Shown here: positions 8,585-16,114 of the stretch, in pieces
Layout of the letters: each line of letters begins with the position of its first letter
Position numbering within the stretch: position 1 is the stretch's first letter
Source: Oscillospiraceae bacterium
GTDB lineage: Bacteria; Bacillota; Clostridia; Oscillospirales; Ruminococcaceae
Reading direction: 5' to 3'
Assembly (NCBI GenBank): GCA_900752435.1
Contig: CAADVD010000026.1
Location: forward strand, 1 to 25,453
DNA: 25,453 bases
Notes under the pieces: model-generated
Databases searched by the model: none
What the model saw: the letters and a program-made list of their open reading frames with translations, nothing else
Told to the model about the DNA's origin: nothing
Position numbers and translations under genes: made by a program

Positions 8585-9487
8585 TTATTCATCCAAAACC
8601 TGAACGGCCATGATTTTACTGCTCTCCGGATTAAAATGGCCGGCAACGGCTTCTACCTCGGCGCCGCCTTTCACATCCTCAAATGGGGTGCGGTATGTGA
8701 TGCCGCCCAGATAAGCGCCGCCTAATTGCACATATTTGTAATAAACATATACCTTTGCATAGGTTTCATTGGTTTTATTTTTGAGTGTAATTTTGCCCTT
8801 TTCAACCTCGATGTCAAACTTGTCCTCTTCCAAAGTTGGCTGTTCCATGTAGCCGGTAGCGGCGTTGCCATAGGTGTAGGAATCCTCTTCTTTGAATTCG
8901 CGCTTGTTGGATTCCAGAACCAGCGTAGAAGTGCCAGCCGGAAGATCCGTTACTTTAAAGCTGGCGGTTTCCGTGTCGTTGACCTGAAAATCAATTTGTG
9001 CGATTTGAAGCATCTGGTCGGAATGGTTGGTAATCAGCATAGCGGCTACATTGGCGGTCGGTTCATCGCTGCCGTCCTCCAAAAAAGAACCAGAATAACG
9101 TCCAATGGATTCCACGGTTAAGTTGGAGTCGGAAAGGGTAATGGTTGGTGCGGATGCGGCTCCATCTTCACCGGACTCGGTTGTAGCATCGCCGGATTGC
9201 GCGATTGTTTGGGCGGTGTAGCCTTGAATTTTGGTGGCATCAAGTGTGCCTGGGGCAGGTTCTACGTAGTCGTCCGAAGATTTTACCTGAATTTCGATAT
9301 CTTCTGGATTTTCGCCGCTGGTCAATTCATGATAGCCTTTGTTGTCGGAATCATTGCCGGATGGCAGCACGCCATTTTTCTGTAACGTATAGACAACAAA
9401 AACGCCTGCCAAAACAATCACCAATACAAGAATGCAGACTAAAATAATGAGTTGTTTTTTCTTTTTTGCAGATCTATTTTTTTTCAT
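8585..9487 (-). CDS. Membrane-anchored extracytoplasmic protein of unknown function
   Basis: A 300-residue protein: a lysine-rich cytoplasmic start (KKNRSAKKKK), one membrane helix at about 12-33, an acidic Ser/Gly/Asp linker to about residue 110, and then a beta-rich outer domain with phrases such as AAMLITNHSDQMLQIAQIDFQVND, typical of FxLYD or Ig-like folds that sense or bind at the cell surface. I do not recognise a family. The ATG at 9487 has GAGGT six bases upstream. A GTG at 9532 would place the ribosome site directly against the start and is rejected. It heads the transcription unit with the nucleotidyltransferase and radical SAM genes, behind a good promoter, so it may be an export, anchoring or immunity-type partner. 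Orphan function. Confidence 0.75.
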   Translation of the reverse strand: MKKNRSAKKKKQLIILVCILVLVIVLAGVFVVYTLQKNGVLPSGNDSDNKGYHELTSGENPEDIEIQVKSSDDYVEPAPGTLDATKIQGYTAQTIAQSGDATTESGEDGAASAPTITLSDSNLTVESIGRYSGSFLEDGSDEPTANVAAMLITNHSDQMLQIAQIDFQVNDTETASFKVTDLPAGTSTLVLESNKREFKEEDSYTYGNAATGYMEQPTLEEDKFDIEVEKGKITLKNKTNETYAKVYVYYKYVQLGGAYLGGITYRTPFEDVKGGAEVEAVAGHFNPESSKIMAVQVLDE

Positions 9488-9540
9488 AAGATACCTCGAA
9501 TTCTTTATTTGTCCGAAAATTTTCAGCTTCACTCCTTTTT

Positions 9541-9569
9541 ACTATATACCATATTGATTGAAATTGCAA
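9541..9569 (-). promoter_or_regulatory. Promoter of the anchored protein, nucleotidyltransferase and radical SAM unit
   Basis: TTGCAA (9564-9569), a 17-base spacer and TATAGT (9541-9546) on the minus strand. It lies just after the terminator of the kinase gene, so the modification genes downstream are a separate transcription unit. Confidence 0.65.
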
Positions 9570-9595
9570 CCTTATCTGAAATTTGTTTACAAAAT

Positions 9596-9628
9596 AATAC
9601 GCCGACATGAATTTTTTGTCGGCGTATT
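9596..9628 (-). terminator. Terminator after the HprK-like kinase gene
   Basis: A perfect 11-bp stem (9596-9606 with 9618-9628, loop of 11) begins five bases after the stop codon and is followed by AUUUUG in the minus-strand RNA. Confidence 0.7.
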
Positions 9629-9632
9629 GAGT

Positions 9633-10493
9633 TTATAGGGATAAAATTGTTTGTTTTACTGTATTCACAGCGTCTTGATCGGGACGGCAAGCCAAGTGAA
9701 AAATTGGAATACTCGCGGCCGCATTCATCAGCAAATCTGTCATGCGCTCCATATAAGCAGGATTCCATGTATTGGCCAGCGTTTCCCGAAACAATGGCAA
9801 AAACGCTTGTTTTCCGCTCAAACGCTGAATCTGATTTTCGGGGGCTTGCGTCAATACCACAATGGCGCAAATGGGTGCGGATTCATTGCGGTAAATGCCG
9901 GAAGAACCGGCATACGGCGAACCAAAGCCAATAAATTTTCCGTCTATTTTACGAACGATGGTGCGGTCGCCGTTGTAAATATCGGCGCCTTCGTATTGTT
10001 TCCATAAATCGGCCTGTGTGGATTTTCCTGTTCCGGAAGGAGCAGTAAAGAGAATGCCTTTTCCATTCCACGAAATAAAAGAAGAATGCAGGATAAAGGC
10101 TTGGTGGGCAAGTAAGCCGTCTTCAGGAGCGAGAAAGTTCCAAATTTGCAAGCCGTCAAAAAGTCGTCCGTTTTTTGGCATATCTTTTGGTACATAGAAA
10201 GCATATTCTCCCTCTTGCTCCAATGAACACAAAAAGGTTGGCTGACTTTGGCCCTTGATTGAAACATATTTGATGCGAACAAAGCGCTCTGCTTGCTTGA
10301 AAATAGAAAAATCTCCTTTGAACACCGTGTTTTGTATCGCAAACGGCGGTTTTTCCATTTTGATTTGATAGCACAAATCAGCCTTTTGTGCCTGTTCAAC
10401 TTGAAATGGTTTCATGCAGGGTAAAAATACAATTGGTGCAGGGGAAGCGAGTTCTAGTATCAACTCCGCTATTTGAAAATAGTAATTGTACAT
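9633..10493 (-). CDS. HPr-kinase-like protein (HprK-related kinase)
   Basis: A 286-residue protein related to the P-loop kinase domain of HPr kinase/phosphorylase. Visible are H136 in ILHSSF, the P-loop APSGTGKST (151-159) and a Walker B-like NGDR with D176. The final third has the mixed helical pattern seen in HprK-related proteins. The N-terminal half does not look like the classical HprK sensor domain, so it is not the catabolite-control enzyme. Relatives occur with PqqD-like proteins, and some HprK-like kinases phosphorylate lasso peptides (established for that family). The ATG at 10493 has AAGGAG four bases upstream; the in-frame start at 10550 would put that site inside the coding region. 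Gap to the peptide gene is 64 bases and holds a strong hairpin. Likely substrate: the adjacent peptide (inference). Confidence 0.8.
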   Translation of the reverse strand: MYNYYFQIAELILELASPAPIVFLPCMKPFQVEQAQKADLCYQIKMEKPPFAIQNTVFKGDFSIFKQAERFVRIKYVSIKGQSQPTFLCSLEQEGEYAFYVPKDMPKNGRLFDGLQIWNFLAPEDGLLAHQAFILHSSFISWNGKGILFTAPSGTGKSTQADLWKQYEGADIYNGDRTIVRKIDGKFIGFGSPYAGSSGIYRNESAPICAIVVLTQAPENQIQRLSGKQAFLPLFRETLANTWNPAYMERMTDLLMNAAASIPIFHLACRPDQDAVNTVKQTILSL

Positions 10494-10510
10494 AATGCTC
10501 CTTAATAGGG

Positions 10511-10543
10511 AAATAGTGCGAGCAAAAATTGCTCGCACTATTT
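10511..10543 (-). promoter_or_regulatory. Strong intercistronic hairpin between peptide and kinase genes
   Basis: A perfect 15-bp stem (10511-10525 with 10529-10543) with a three-base loop. In the minus-strand RNA it is followed only by UUUCCC, so it is a weak terminator at best. It more likely attenuates or processes the message so that the peptide and giant protein upstream are made in excess over the kinase downstream. Confidence 0.75.
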
Positions 10544-10557
10544 TCAACAAGATTCAA

Positions 10558-10812
10558 TTAGGACGAAAAGACAACCGCTGAGCTAGTATGATAACACAAT
10601 TTCTGTCCGCTTGGCGACATATAATCGACACCCTCAGCTGCTAATTTAGTACAACTCGTTGCACTAGTAAAATAACCAGTAAACCCTTGTACATCCGCAA
10701 TCAAATCATTGACATTCATGTTATTTGAAAAGCTTGGATCACAGGAAGCAATGTTTTCAGACAATGCGAAATTCTCTATCATCATTGCTGGCTTTTCATA
10801 AAGTTTCTTCAT
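10558..10812 (-). CDS. 84-residue Cys-containing peptide, candidate RiPP precursor
   Basis: A small protein starting MKKLYEKPAMMIENFALSEN and then IASC. The pattern K-x-Y-x-K-P....E-x-F.....E-N-I-A followed by Cys looks like a leader that a recognition protein would bind, ending at Cys24. The remaining 60 residues are rich in Ser, Thr, Tyr and Gly with Cys24, Cys54 and Cys73. There is no signal peptide and no membrane segment. A very good RBS (GGAGGG) starts immediately after the stop of the giant surface-protein gene, with the ATG 10 bases later, so the two genes are co-transcribed and probably coupled. HprK-like, radical SAM/SPASM, nucleotidyltransferase and exporter genes follow. No known precursor family was recognised with certainty. 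Coding status strongly supported by RBS and context; function inferred. Confidence 0.75.
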   Translation of the reverse strand: MKKLYEKPAMMIENFALSENIASCDPSFSNNMNVNDLIADVQGFTGYFTSATSCTKLAAEGVDYMSPSGQKLCYHTSSAVVFSS

Positions 10813-10828
10813 TGTTTATCTGCCCTCC

Positions 10829-13800
10829 TTATTTTACCACTTTCAAGGTCGTTGCAATGTAGTCAGTCGATTCCACATCATTAATAACATAGTGAATTTC
10901 AACTGGGAAATTACCTTTTGCATTTGGTGTCTTGAACCGCAATTTATAGGTGTTATTATCAGCCTTTTGTGCAGTTACAGTAATTTTTACCTTTTCACCC
11001 TTAGCGTTGACATAGTACATTGCAAATTCCGGTGCACTTTCACCAAATACATCTCTAGTCAATGTAACGCTATTATTGTCATAGCTTTGCCATGTATTCT
11101 TCTTCAGACCTGTCGCAAGATTCACGGATACAAAATCACTTGCTTCTTCTGAATCAGCTGCAAGATAATCGCTCGCATCATATGTTGTGGTATCATACGG
11201 AGTTCCGATCGTATAGTTCTTGGATTTCAGATTGGAGAATGACAAAGAGTGTGTGCCTCCATCTTCGAAATCTGAGTTACCCAAAATCACGACCAAATAA
11301 TAACCATTACCCAATGAAATACAATCTTCAACTGGAATGTTGTAATACATTGCCGTAGATGATTGAATCGTGTCAATCTCTTTTTCTGCTACAGATCCAC
11401 TCTTATTGCTCAATACACGCAAAGCTAAACCATTACTAGATTGAGAAGCGGAAGCATTTTGAGTATCGACCAATTTTGTTTCAATCTGCAGTGTATTTGT
11501 TGTATCAGTTGATTTCACTACAAAAGCCAGCGCAGCCGTTTCATCCAAATACAATTCATTGTTTGGACCAGCATTCAAATAAGTCAAAATAGAATCTGTA
11601 CTAGCGGATGAAGTACCTGTTGCCACCTCAGTCTGTGTAGTACCAAGCGGTGCCAGAGAATTATCGTCACTGCTGTAAGAAGCGATTACCGCAGTTGCAC
11701 CATTAATAATTTGGCTATTGATAATAGTAGTACCGTCTTCATCGATAATTCCCTTTTCAGTAACAGTACCGTTGCCTACAACCAATTCTGGAATTACTGA
11801 AACAGTCGCATCTTGTTCATCAGCAATGTATTTAGAGTCACCATCCGTTCCCAACGGATTATAAATACGAACGCCATCGAGATAAACGACATATTTTCTG
11901 GTATCTATTGTACTAATTACCTTGCCATTTTCATCATAAGTCGTCTGAAGATTACCTGTCTGCTTAATACCCAATGTTACTGTATAAGTACCATAATCCA
12001 TATCTTCATGGATGACTGGAAGCTGATACAAATCACCATTTACATAATAGGTATCAACTGCGCCCATACGGAACAATTCAAAATTGCCAGTAGCATCATT
12101 TTTCTTTTCAATGGTGTAAACAATACCTGCTGTATCCGTCGTGGTACGTGCCAAAATGTCAAATCCAGTACCAGTAAAGGTAAAGGTTGCTTTTGTCTTG
12201 TAACCGTCTGCGGTCAGCTTTGTTGAACTTCCGCCGCTATCTTGCTGATTATCGGCTGTATTGTACGCATCATCATGGCCGTATTGTTCAGTTTGATCAT
12301 TGCTTTGTGTAAGTTCTACTGAAGTTCCTGCTGTAGCAATATCTTCCGAATCACCGGTATAGATAATCTTCACACTGCTGTCTTCAGCGCCTGTAGCATT
12401 AAAGTTATCCTCATAGTAAACCACGCTAGCCGGCATTACTTTGATGGTACCGTTGACAACTGTACCAGTTTCCGGATTGGTGGAATCCCAAGCATTGCTA
12501 TCACAGCTATCTGCTTTGATGTTAGCTTTGTAAGTATACTCTTCCACCTTGTCCATAAACTTGAGCGGTGTAAAGATAACAGAGTTGCCTTCATTCAATT
12601 CGTATGCTTGGCTTTGAGTATTGTATACAATTTCATTAGCATTTCCTTCAAACGCAATACTTGTTTGATCGTTCGTCGTGCCTGCTTTTGCCGCAAAGCC
12701 TGTGGTATCTAAATATGCTGAAGTGCTATGTTTGTCTGCTCCTGTATTGCCCGTTGTCTTCTGAGCTTCTGTATTGTAGAACTCACCACCCTGGAACAAA
12801 CCATCGCCATTGGCATTTGTCTTAGAAATATCCGACTTCAAGCCATAGTCAAAGACATATACTTTGTCGGTTGCTTTGTAAGAATATACCGTCAATGTGC
12901 TGTTGCTGGAAAGATTAGCGCCCGTTGAATCCGTACCTTCAATTTTAAAGATACATTTTCTATCAGCATCTTTAACAGAAATATCCAAACCTTTTCCATT
13001 TACGGCAGCCGTAGCGGTTGTACTACTAGATACAGGGTCAAGGGAAGCAGCTGTAAACGTAACATCATTCGGAGTATAAGTTGTTGTTTTACCAGCCTCT
13101 ACATAAATCACTTTGTTGACATCAACAGAGTTAGTCTTGTTAGTAATCGTAAGGGTCTGGCTAGAATTCGCTGTAACTGCGTTGCTTTCTGCGCTTGCAT
13201 TGCCGTCAACAGTCCAACTGTCACCCGAAGTTGTAGTTTCCGTCACTTTTACCTTAGCACCAACCGGAATGCCATCAAATGTTACCGTTTCATTTGCTTT
13301 GATTTTAAAGCTTCCGTCTGTTCCAGTTGTACCGTTTCTGGATGTATCACTACTCGTATAATCCAGCGCATAAGTCTGATAGGTATCTCCCGTACCGCTC
13401 AAATCAACTTCCACTTTAAAATCAAATTCCGTATTTGTCGGTGCGGTACCAGCGCTCCAAGCTTTTGTAACAGCAACTGTACCAACTTTCATGGTATTTA
13501 TAAAGTGGACATTGTAACTTGCTGTTGCAAACGGATCTTCCGAAGCTTCACCAAGATCAAAATTTGCTGTCGTGCCACTACCACTCTTCTCTGGTGTAGT
13601 GGTATCTGCCGCCTTAAGGTTAGTAACAAACCATCTGGTATCATACTTGCCACTATCTACTGTTTCAGTAATGGTAAAGTTTGTACCCACTGTTAGGCTA
13701 TTGCCGTTTGCATATTCAAAATCTTTCGCATAAGCGATGTCTGATACACCGGTTACAACTCCATTTTCTGTCGTAGCATCATAGGTACCAGTACCATTTC

Positions 13801-15634
13801 GATCAATCGTATATGCATATTCCTTGTCAGTGCCAGTAATATCAGTATCCGTATTGTTGTCTGTCATTGTAAAATCGAAAGCATCCAGTGTTTTTGCAAC
13901 GTCTTTCAATCCATCATTGACATTTTCAACTTCAACATCTTTACTCAAAGACAAACCGGAAGGCAACGGGTTAATGGTAAATTCAAGCTTCATGTTGGAA
14001 TCAAACATACCACGTTCCATATAGAACATCGTCAATGTATGTGTTTTAGAGGAATCGTGGAAGCTTTCTGAAAAACCAGGATTCGTGCTATCATAGTCAG
14101 AAAAGTTCTTAACCTGAACTCCACTGGAAACAGTAGAACGTTCTGTATCCCACTTCCAACCGTCACTATTTTCACCGTACTCTATGTAGTTTTGAAGATT
14201 ATTATTTTTATAGTATGAGTATGTTACGTTCGCATCTCCGGCATTCATTAATTTAGTGGTTTCATCTTCGTAAGTACCTGCTTTAACTGCATTATCCGCT
14301 GTAGCTTGCAAAGTTTTAAAGTTAATGCTACCACTGGCTTTACCATGAGCACCGCCCATATCCAAAATCAATTTGCCGTCAAGGAAGACCCAAACGTCAT
14401 CGTCACCGGTAAATTTAAAAGTAATTGCTTCACCGTTCTCGGTACCATCAATCGTTCCGTTTTCATTAACGGTGAACGGAATGGTGAATTTGGTACCAAA
14501 GCCATAGTTTCTTGCTGCACCACTATCTCCTGCTTTATTCAATGGGAAGTAACCATTATTTCCATCATTATTTACAACATGGCCACTATTTGCTTGCACT
14601 AGTTGTTTATTATTTCTATTATTCCAATCAATAAAAACAGCATAGTCGGATGCCGAATCATACGAATATTTGGTAACAGTGCTGCCCGGAATCTTCTCTG
14701 ATTTGAATGGGAATTGATAATCTTTATAGTAAGCCATCAATTTATCAGTACCGCCAGAAACTGTCCAAGTATCAGCCGCTGTTTTGGAGAAGTATGGAAG
14801 TGTTGCACCAGTTTCCGGATCCACTAGGTTTCCGCTAGAACTTAAGGTGTTCCCAACTAATCCTTGTACACTTGCATTATAGTTTCCTGTGTTCGAAGAA
14901 TTTGTTAACGCTACATTAATAGTTGAATTCCAACGCGCTAATGGATTATGAATACTACTCTTATATTCTCTTCCAACACGATTCTGAACACTAAGCAAAG
15001 AACCAAAGTACAAAGGTTTACTGTATTTACCAGAAGAAGTCCCCGCATTTCCAGAAAGCGCCTGATTAAAATATTCAAACGCAGCTGAATCGCTAGAAAT
15101 GCCTGGCTCTAACCGAGTACCCAACAAATCACCTTGGTTCTTATCGCTGTAGTCACTGCTAGAACCACCATCAACACGAGCATCATTAAAATAGTCTACT
15201 AAATCCACCGGAGCATAATACGTTCCGACTGTATCTGTCGGAGTTCCCGAAGTATATGTAGTCCAATAACCCGCATTACTACCATTTCCACCGGAAACAA
15301 ACATATTTTTCCCATTAGTCGGAATCTGAGGCCAGCTGCTTCCGTTTGCATACCAATTTCCATTTGCACCTATAAACATAACATGTGTTTTTCCACTAGG
15401 CACACTTGCAGAATAAATAGTCCCACTTACGTGAGTCATTGTTACATCTTGCTCCTGCATATTACCAGAAAACCGTGCTGTAATTGGCGTACTTGCTGTT
15501 ACATTCTGAGCGTCAAAGTAGATAGTATCTGGCGTTGCCGCACTAACCATCGTCAACCCGCTAAACGGCATCATTCCAATCGCCATCATAACCGTCAGAA
15601 TCACGCTGATTAGCCGTTTGAACTTTTTGTTCAT
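10829..15634 (-). CDS. Giant secreted fibro-slime surface protein
   Basis: A 1601-residue exported protein. Residues 1-33 form a signal peptide (hydrophobic ISVILTVMMAIGMMPFSG, ending VSAA). About 36-145 is a beta-rich module. About 148-565 is a fibro-slime/PA14-like region with the hallmark FTGDDDVWVFLDGKLILDMG (near 410-430) and HTLTMFYMERG (near 532-543). From about 570 to 845 come SpaA/Cna-B-like modules, including GTVAVTKAW (near 718) and ITETVDSGKY; the rest is beta-rich and Thr/Asp/Asn-rich. No C-terminal sorting motif or transmembrane helix is seen, so anchoring must be by another route. The ATG is preceded by AAAGGAAGG. The gene reads AT-richer than its neighbours. First gene of a unit with the 84-residue peptide and HprK-like kinase. 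Likely adhesin or matrix protein; binding target unknown. Confidence 0.88.
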   Translation of the reverse strand: MNKKFKRLISVILTVMMAIGMMPFSGLTMVSAATPDTIYFDAQNVTASTPITARFSGNMQEQDVTMTHVSGTIYSASVPSGKTHVMFIGANGNWYANGSSWPQIPTNGKNMFVSGGNGSNAGYWTTYTSGTPTDTVGTYYAPVDLVDYFNDARVDGGSSSDYSDKNQGDLLGTRLEPGISSDSAAFEYFNQALSGNAGTSSGKYSKPLYFGSLLSVQNRVGREYKSSIHNPLARWNSTINVALTNSSNTGNYNASVQGLVGNTLSSSGNLVDPETGATLPYFSKTAADTWTVSGGTDKLMAYYKDYQFPFKSEKIPGSTVTKYSYDSASDYAVFIDWNNRNNKQLVQANSGHVVNNDGNNGYFPLNKAGDSGAARNYGFGTKFTIPFTVNENGTIDGTENGEAITFKFTGDDDVWVFLDGKLILDMGGAHGKASGSINFKTLQATADNAVKAGTYEDETTKLMNAGDANVTYSYYKNNNLQNYIEYGENSDGWKWDTERSTVSSGVQVKNFSDYDSTNPGFSESFHDSSKTHTLTMFYMERGMFDSNMKLEFTINPLPSGLSLSKDVEVENVNDGLKDVAKTLDAFDFTMTDNNTDTDITGTDKEYAYTIDRNGTGTYDATTENGVVTGVSDIAYAKDFEYANGNSLTVGTNFTITETVDSGKYDTRWFVTNLKAADTTTPEKSGSGTTANFDLGEASEDPFATASYNVHFINTMKVGTVAVTKAWSAGTAPTNTEFDFKVEVDLSGTGDTYQTYALDYTSSDTSRNGTTGTDGSFKIKANETVTFDGIPVGAKVKVTETTTSGDSWTVDGNASAESNAVTANSSQTLTITNKTNSVDVNKVIYVEAGKTTTYTPNDVTFTAASLDPVSSSTTATAAVNGKGLDISVKDADRKCIFKIEGTDSTGANLSSNSTLTVYSYKATDKVYVFDYGLKSDISKTNANGDGLFQGGEFYNTEAQKTTGNTGADKHSTSAYLDTTGFAAKAGTTNDQTSIAFEGNANEIVYNTQSQAYELNEGNSVIFTPLKFMDKVEEYTYKANIKADSCDSNAWDSTNPETGTVVNGTIKVMPASVVYYEDNFNATGAEDSSVKIIYTGDSEDIATAGTSVELTQSNDQTEQYGHDDAYNTADNQQDSGGSSTKLTADGYKTKATFTFTGTGFDILARTTTDTAGIVYTIEKKNDATGNFELFRMGAVDTYYVNGDLYQLPVIHEDMDYGTYTVTLGIKQTGNLQTTYDENGKVISTIDTRKYVVYLDGVRIYNPLGTDGDSKYIADEQDATVSVIPELVVGNGTVTEKGIIDEDGTTIINSQIINGATAVIASYSSDDNSLAPLGTTQTEVATGTSSASTDSILTYLNAGPNNELYLDETAALAFVVKSTDTTNTLQIETKLVDTQNASASQSSNGLALRVLSNKSGSVAEKEIDTIQSSTAMYYNIPVEDCISLGNGYYLVVILGNSDFEDGGTHSLSFSNLKSKNYTIGTPYDTTTYDASDYLAADSEEASDFVSVNLATGLKKNTWQSYDNNSVTLTRDVFGESAPEFAMYYVNAKGEKVKITVTAQKADNNTYKLRFKTPNAKGNFPVEIHYVINDVESTDYIATTLKVVK

Positions 15635-15933
15635 AAAATTTTACCTTCCTTTCATTTAAGGTTGCTAATAGTTTTCTTTCCTTTCATCGTCTCAGGCTTG
15701 TCCATAATCTGGAACCGTTCCCGTCCTTGAAAACAAAGAATCGATTTTTGATCAGCTTTTATGCTGAAGCTTATGCCTTTTGTTCAAAAACCGAAATTGT
15801 ATCCTCTCTCTTTCTTCACCCCTCACTTCTTACAAAATCCAAACAAATCGCTTTTGGAGGCTTGTACAAACCAAAACGTCCGTGCGTGATTTGTTAAAAT
15901 ATGGAAAATATGCAATGGATACCATTACATTCT
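15635..15933 (-). other. Long 5' leader of the giant surface-protein gene
   Basis: About 300 transcribed but untranslated bases lie between the predicted transcript start and the ATG at 15634. Small hairpins are visible (for example tcagc/gctga near 15750-15766), and the AAAGGAA sequence occurs twice near the gene start. I recognise no known riboswitch. Confidence 0.45.
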
Positions 15934-15939
15934 TCTATC

Positions 15940-15968
15940 ACTATAACACTTCATTGGTAAAAAATCAA
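15940..15968 (-). promoter_or_regulatory. Promoter of the giant protein, peptide and kinase unit
   Basis: TTGATT (15963-15968), a 17-base spacer and TATAGT (15940-15945) with an extended TG on the minus strand. All elements are close to consensus. Confidence 0.65.
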
Positions 15969-16114
15969 TAGTTTTTCTTGTTTTTCTTATAAAAAATCAC
16001 TCACAATTTTTTACCATCGTTGGAAGTTCCGTGAATTTGTTACAAATTGTTATCTTTTGTCGTCTATTTTTACAAAGTTCAAGCGTTTCATTTGTAAAAT
16101 ATGCCAATATTCGA
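15969..16114. other. AT-rich gap after the dehydratase gene
   Basis: Very AT-rich stretch with a 9-bp inverted repeat (ttttacaaa at 16068-16076, tttgtaaaa at 16091-16099) and a small palindrome (aatttgttacaaatt near 16034-16048). These may be a weak terminator or operator; no gene is seen. Confidence 0.4.

Noticed and set aside
9633..10493. Genuine HPr kinase/phosphorylase (hprK)
   Set aside because: The P-loop region matches, but the N-terminal half and the gene context do not fit the catabolite-control enzyme.
15635..15780. Possible cyclic-di-GMP or other known riboswitch before the giant gene
   Set aside because: Small hairpins and a GGACGGGAACGG stretch were considered, but the conserved cores of the riboswitch classes I know are absent.
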